Shown: positions 62,282 to 64,000 of the stretch, piece after piece
Layout of the letters: each line of letters begins with the position of its first letter
Position numbering within the stretch: position 1 is the stretch's first letter
DNA from: Streptomyces justiciae
Lineage (GTDB): Bacteria; Actinomycetota; Actinomycetes; Streptomycetales; Streptomycetaceae
DNA: 64,000 nucleotides
NCBI RefSeq assembly: GCF_015163075.1
Contig: NZ_JADDXU010000005.1
Location: 310,001-374,000, forward strand
Direction: 5' to 3'
Translations under genes and position numbers: made by a program
The notes under the pieces: generated by a model
Seen by the model: the letters and a program-made list of their open reading frames with translations, nothing else
Database searches by the model: none
Told to the model about the DNA's origin: nothing

Positions 62282-63217
62282 CTAGCGGGTCTGCTGTGCC
62301 GGAACCCCACGCGAGATCGGCTCGTCTTCCGCCGGGGAGCCGGCGGCAGCCACCGCCGCGCCCGTGAGCGTCGCGAGCATCTCGCGGACGTTCGTGAGCT
62401 GGGCGTTGATCGAGTCGCGGCGGTTGGTGAGGGCGGCCAGCTCGCGCTCGGATTCCGAACGGATGCGGTCGGCCTTGGCGTTGGCGTCGGCCACGATGTC
62501 CTCGGCCTGACGCTGAGCCGTCTCCACCGTCTGGCGGGCGCGGCGCTCGGCGTCCGTGCGCAGCTTCTCGGCCTCCAGGCGGAGCTGCTCCGCGCGGTGC
62601 TCGATCTCCGCGAGGCGCTTCTCGGCCTTCTGCTGACGGGACGCCAGGTCGCGCTCCGACTGCTCGCGACGCTTGGCCAGGTTGGTCTCGAAGTCCGCGG
62701 CGGCCTGGGCGGCCTTGGCGCGGGTCTCCTCGAAGAGGGCGTCCGCCTCCTCGCGCTTGGACTGCGCGTCCTTCTGGGCCTCGGCGCGCAGCTGCGACGC
62801 GTCGCTCTTGGCCTTCTCGACGATCCGGACGCCTTCGTCCTCGGCCTTGGCCTTGCGCTCCGCGGCGAACGACTCCGCGTCGTTGCGCACCTGCTGGGCC
62901 GCGGACTCGGCCAGCTCGCGGTGCTGCTCGGCCGCGCGACGGGCCTCCTCGCGCAGGTCCTTGGCCTCCTCCTCGGCGAGGCGGAGGATCTTCTCGACAC
63001 GCGCGCCGAGACCGGCGTACGACGGCTCCGCGTCGCTTACCTGAGCCTGGGCGTTCTGCGTCTCGAGGTGGAGCTCCTCGATGCGCTTTTCCAGAGCGGT
63101 GATGCGGGTGAGAGCGCTGTCACGGTCGGAGACGAGCTTGGAGATCCGTTCGTCCACCTGAGCGCGGTCGTACCCACGCCGCACAAGCTCGAAGCCGTAG
63201 GGGGAAGTGTCGCTCAT
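62282..63217 (-). CDS. filP: Intermediate filament-like coiled-coil protein FilP
   Basis: 311 aa, almost wholly charged coiled coil (about 20-290) rich in Ala, Glu, Arg and Lys heptads. The N-terminal 'YGFELVRRGYDRAQVDERI' is the DivIVA-like start found in this family. FilP forms cytoskeletal networks near hyphal tips, interacts with Scy and DivIVA, and affects stiffness and polar growth in S. coelicolor. Identification rests on sequence style and its place beside scy. AGGAACCCC precedes the ATG. Confidence 0.92.
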   Translation of the reverse strand: MSDTSPYGFELVRRGYDRAQVDERISKLVSDRDSALTRITALEKRIEELHLETQNAQAQVSDAEPSYAGLGARVEKILRLAEEEAKDLREEARRAAEQHRELAESAAQQVRNDAESFAAERKAKAEDEGVRIVEKAKSDASQLRAEAQKDAQSKREEADALFEETRAKAAQAAADFETNLAKRREQSERDLASRQQKAEKRLAEIEHRAEQLRLEAEKLRTDAERRARQTVETAQRQAEDIVADANAKADRIRSESERELAALTNRRDSINAQLTNVREMLATLTGAAVAAAGSPAEDEPISRGVPAQQTR

Positions 63218-63420
63218 GGGGTTCCTGTCAAATGAGACCGGTGAGGTGATAGGGGGAATCCTAGGGGCCGAAGCGGTGTGTCATCGAGCGGATACGTGTT
63301 TGATCTGGAGAATGACACCCCTTTTGAGTGGCTAACCCACGGACGGCTTGCCAAAAACTTGGTCAAAGGCCCCAGACGGCACCGGAGTTCGACCGGTCGT
63401 GACCGGTCGGAACCTGTCGG
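63218..63420 (-). promoter_or_regulatory. scy-filP intergenic region
   Basis: 203 bp. It contains repeated GACCGGTC words and TTTGGCAAGCC-like A/T-richer sequence that may hold the filP promoter. No clear terminator for scy is seen. Confidence 0.4.
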
Positions 63421-64000
63421 TTAACTGTCCGAAGGCTTACCCGAACGAGGGGCGCCGACCGAGACGCCCGCCTTGACGCCCCCGTCCTTGCCCCCCGCGG
63501 GAGCCTCGAAGGACTCCAACGCCTCAAGGACATCCTGGACACGGGAGATCTCGGCGTTGATGTCCTCGCGGCGCCGCACCAGGATCTCCAGCTCGCGCTT
63601 TCCTTCCTCGACCGTGCGCTTGGCCTCGCGGATCGCCTCTGCCTTGAGCTCCTCGGCCTCCTTCACGAGGGCCGACTTCTTCTGCTCGGCCTCCTTCAGG
63701 AGCAGCTCGGCCTTCTTCACGGCGGCGATCCGGACCTTGCCCGCCTCCGAATTGGCCTCCGACACCAGCTCCTTGGCCTTCGCCTGAGCCTTCGCCAGCT
63801 GCTCCTCGGACGCCTTGATGAGCGCGTCGCAGCGGTCGCCGGTCGACTTCATCGTCTCGGCGGCCTCGCGGCGGGCCCGCTCGTGCAGGCTCTCGATCTC
63901 GGTGGTGATGCGGTCGCGCAGCTCCTCGGCGCGCTCCCTTATGGCGGTCGCGTCCCGGCGGGCGCCGACGAGCAGCTCGTCCGCGTCCGTACGGGCCTTC
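63421..64000 (-). CDS. scy: Polarisome scaffold protein Scy (C-terminal 192 residues in window)
   Basis: The frame is open from 64000 to the TAA at 63421 (an internal Met at 63852 is not the start). The visible part is a charged Ala/Glu/Arg/Lys-rich coiled coil ending 'REDINAEISRVQDVLEALESF' and a Gly/Lys/Ser tail. Scy is a very long coiled-coil scaffold that marks new hyphal tips together with DivIVA and FilP. The C-terminal 'INAxxxxVxxxL' segment resembles that of FilP. The gene continues beyond the right edge. 203 bp separate it from filP. Confidence 0.92.
   Translation of the reverse strand, partial: KARTDADELLVGARRDATAIRERAEELRDRITTEIESLHERARREAAETMKSTGDRCDALIKASEEQLAKAQAKAKELVSEANSEAGKVRIAAVKKAELLLKEAEQKKSALVKEAEELKAEAIREAKRTVEEGKRELEILVRRREDINAEISRVQDVLEALESFEAPAGGKDGGVKAGVSVGAPRSGKPSDS

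Overview
This window is high-GC actinobacterial DNA, almost certainly a Streptomyces chromosome. The evidence is extreme GC bias at third codon positions, frequent GTG and TTG starts, a full chiC-chiR-chiS cluster, a Rex-type operator, an actinobacterial Rho with a long RG-rich insert, and the filP/scy pair of hyphal-tip coiled-coil proteins. From memory (no search was run), the order lysA-hom-thrC-thrB-rho-LCP-rpmE-prfA-prmC-sua5-glyA-wecA-like-atpIBEFHAGDC-chiC-nucS-filP-scy matches the S. coelicolor core block around SCO5353 to SCO5397. I see no IS element, CRISPR array, integrase or rRNA. This is conserved chromosome, not an island.

Layout. 0-9 kb: a DUF3291 fragment, a SEDS/PBP2 cell-wall pair, an SH3 protein, an orphan sensor kinase coupled to a lipoprotein, a CX5R phosphatase, a NERD-like protein and a secreted vanadium-haloperoxidase-type enzyme. 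8.5-10.5 kb: a divergent non-homologous end-joining pair (LigD-type polymerase and Ku). 10.6-12.4 kb: a stand-alone ketosynthase with an unrecognised N-terminal domain. 12.9 kb: tRNA-Arg(CCG) with its own terminator. 13.1-20.1 kb: an orphan response regulator, an ArgS-like protein without a catalytic core, then aspartate-family amino-acid synthesis (lysA, hom, thrC, thrB). 20.5-32.4 kb: gene-expression and wall housekeeping genes, including rho, a secreted protease, an LCP protein, rpmE, prfA, prmC, sua5-type, a tyrosine-phosphatase-like protein, glyA and a WecA/MraY-type transferase.

32.6-40.5 kb: the complete F1Fo ATP synthase operon, with a near-consensus Rex (NADH-sensing) operator upstream and a hairpin between atpD and atpC. 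40.6-45.5 kb: a DUF2550 protein, chitinase chiC with its two-component system chiSR and paired 12-bp direct repeats at the promoter, and a membrane protein. 45.5-55.7 kb: cobalamin adenosyltransferase, a DrrAB-like exporter with a divergent TetR gene, a 3-hydroxyacyl-CoA dehydrogenase, a STAS protein beside a membrane-anchored NTPase-like protein, NucS mismatch endonuclease, an SCO5389-family protein, a luciferase-like monooxygenase and a small zinc-ribbon-like protein. 55.7-62.1 kb: two paralogous ABC-2 transporter pairs and an MFS exporter with a divergent TetR gene and two operator palindromes. 62.2-64 kb: filP and the C-terminal part of scy.

The best leads for something undescribed are modified members of known families. 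They are a low-molecular-weight phosphatase whose nucleophilic Cys is Ser, an ArgS fragment with a 48-bp tandem repeat in its linker beside lysA and tRNA-Arg, a membrane-tethered NTPase with Arg in place of the P-loop Lys beside a STAS protein, and the ketosynthase with an extra N-terminal domain. I found no clearly novel multi-gene system. All family assignments come from motif recognition without database searches.
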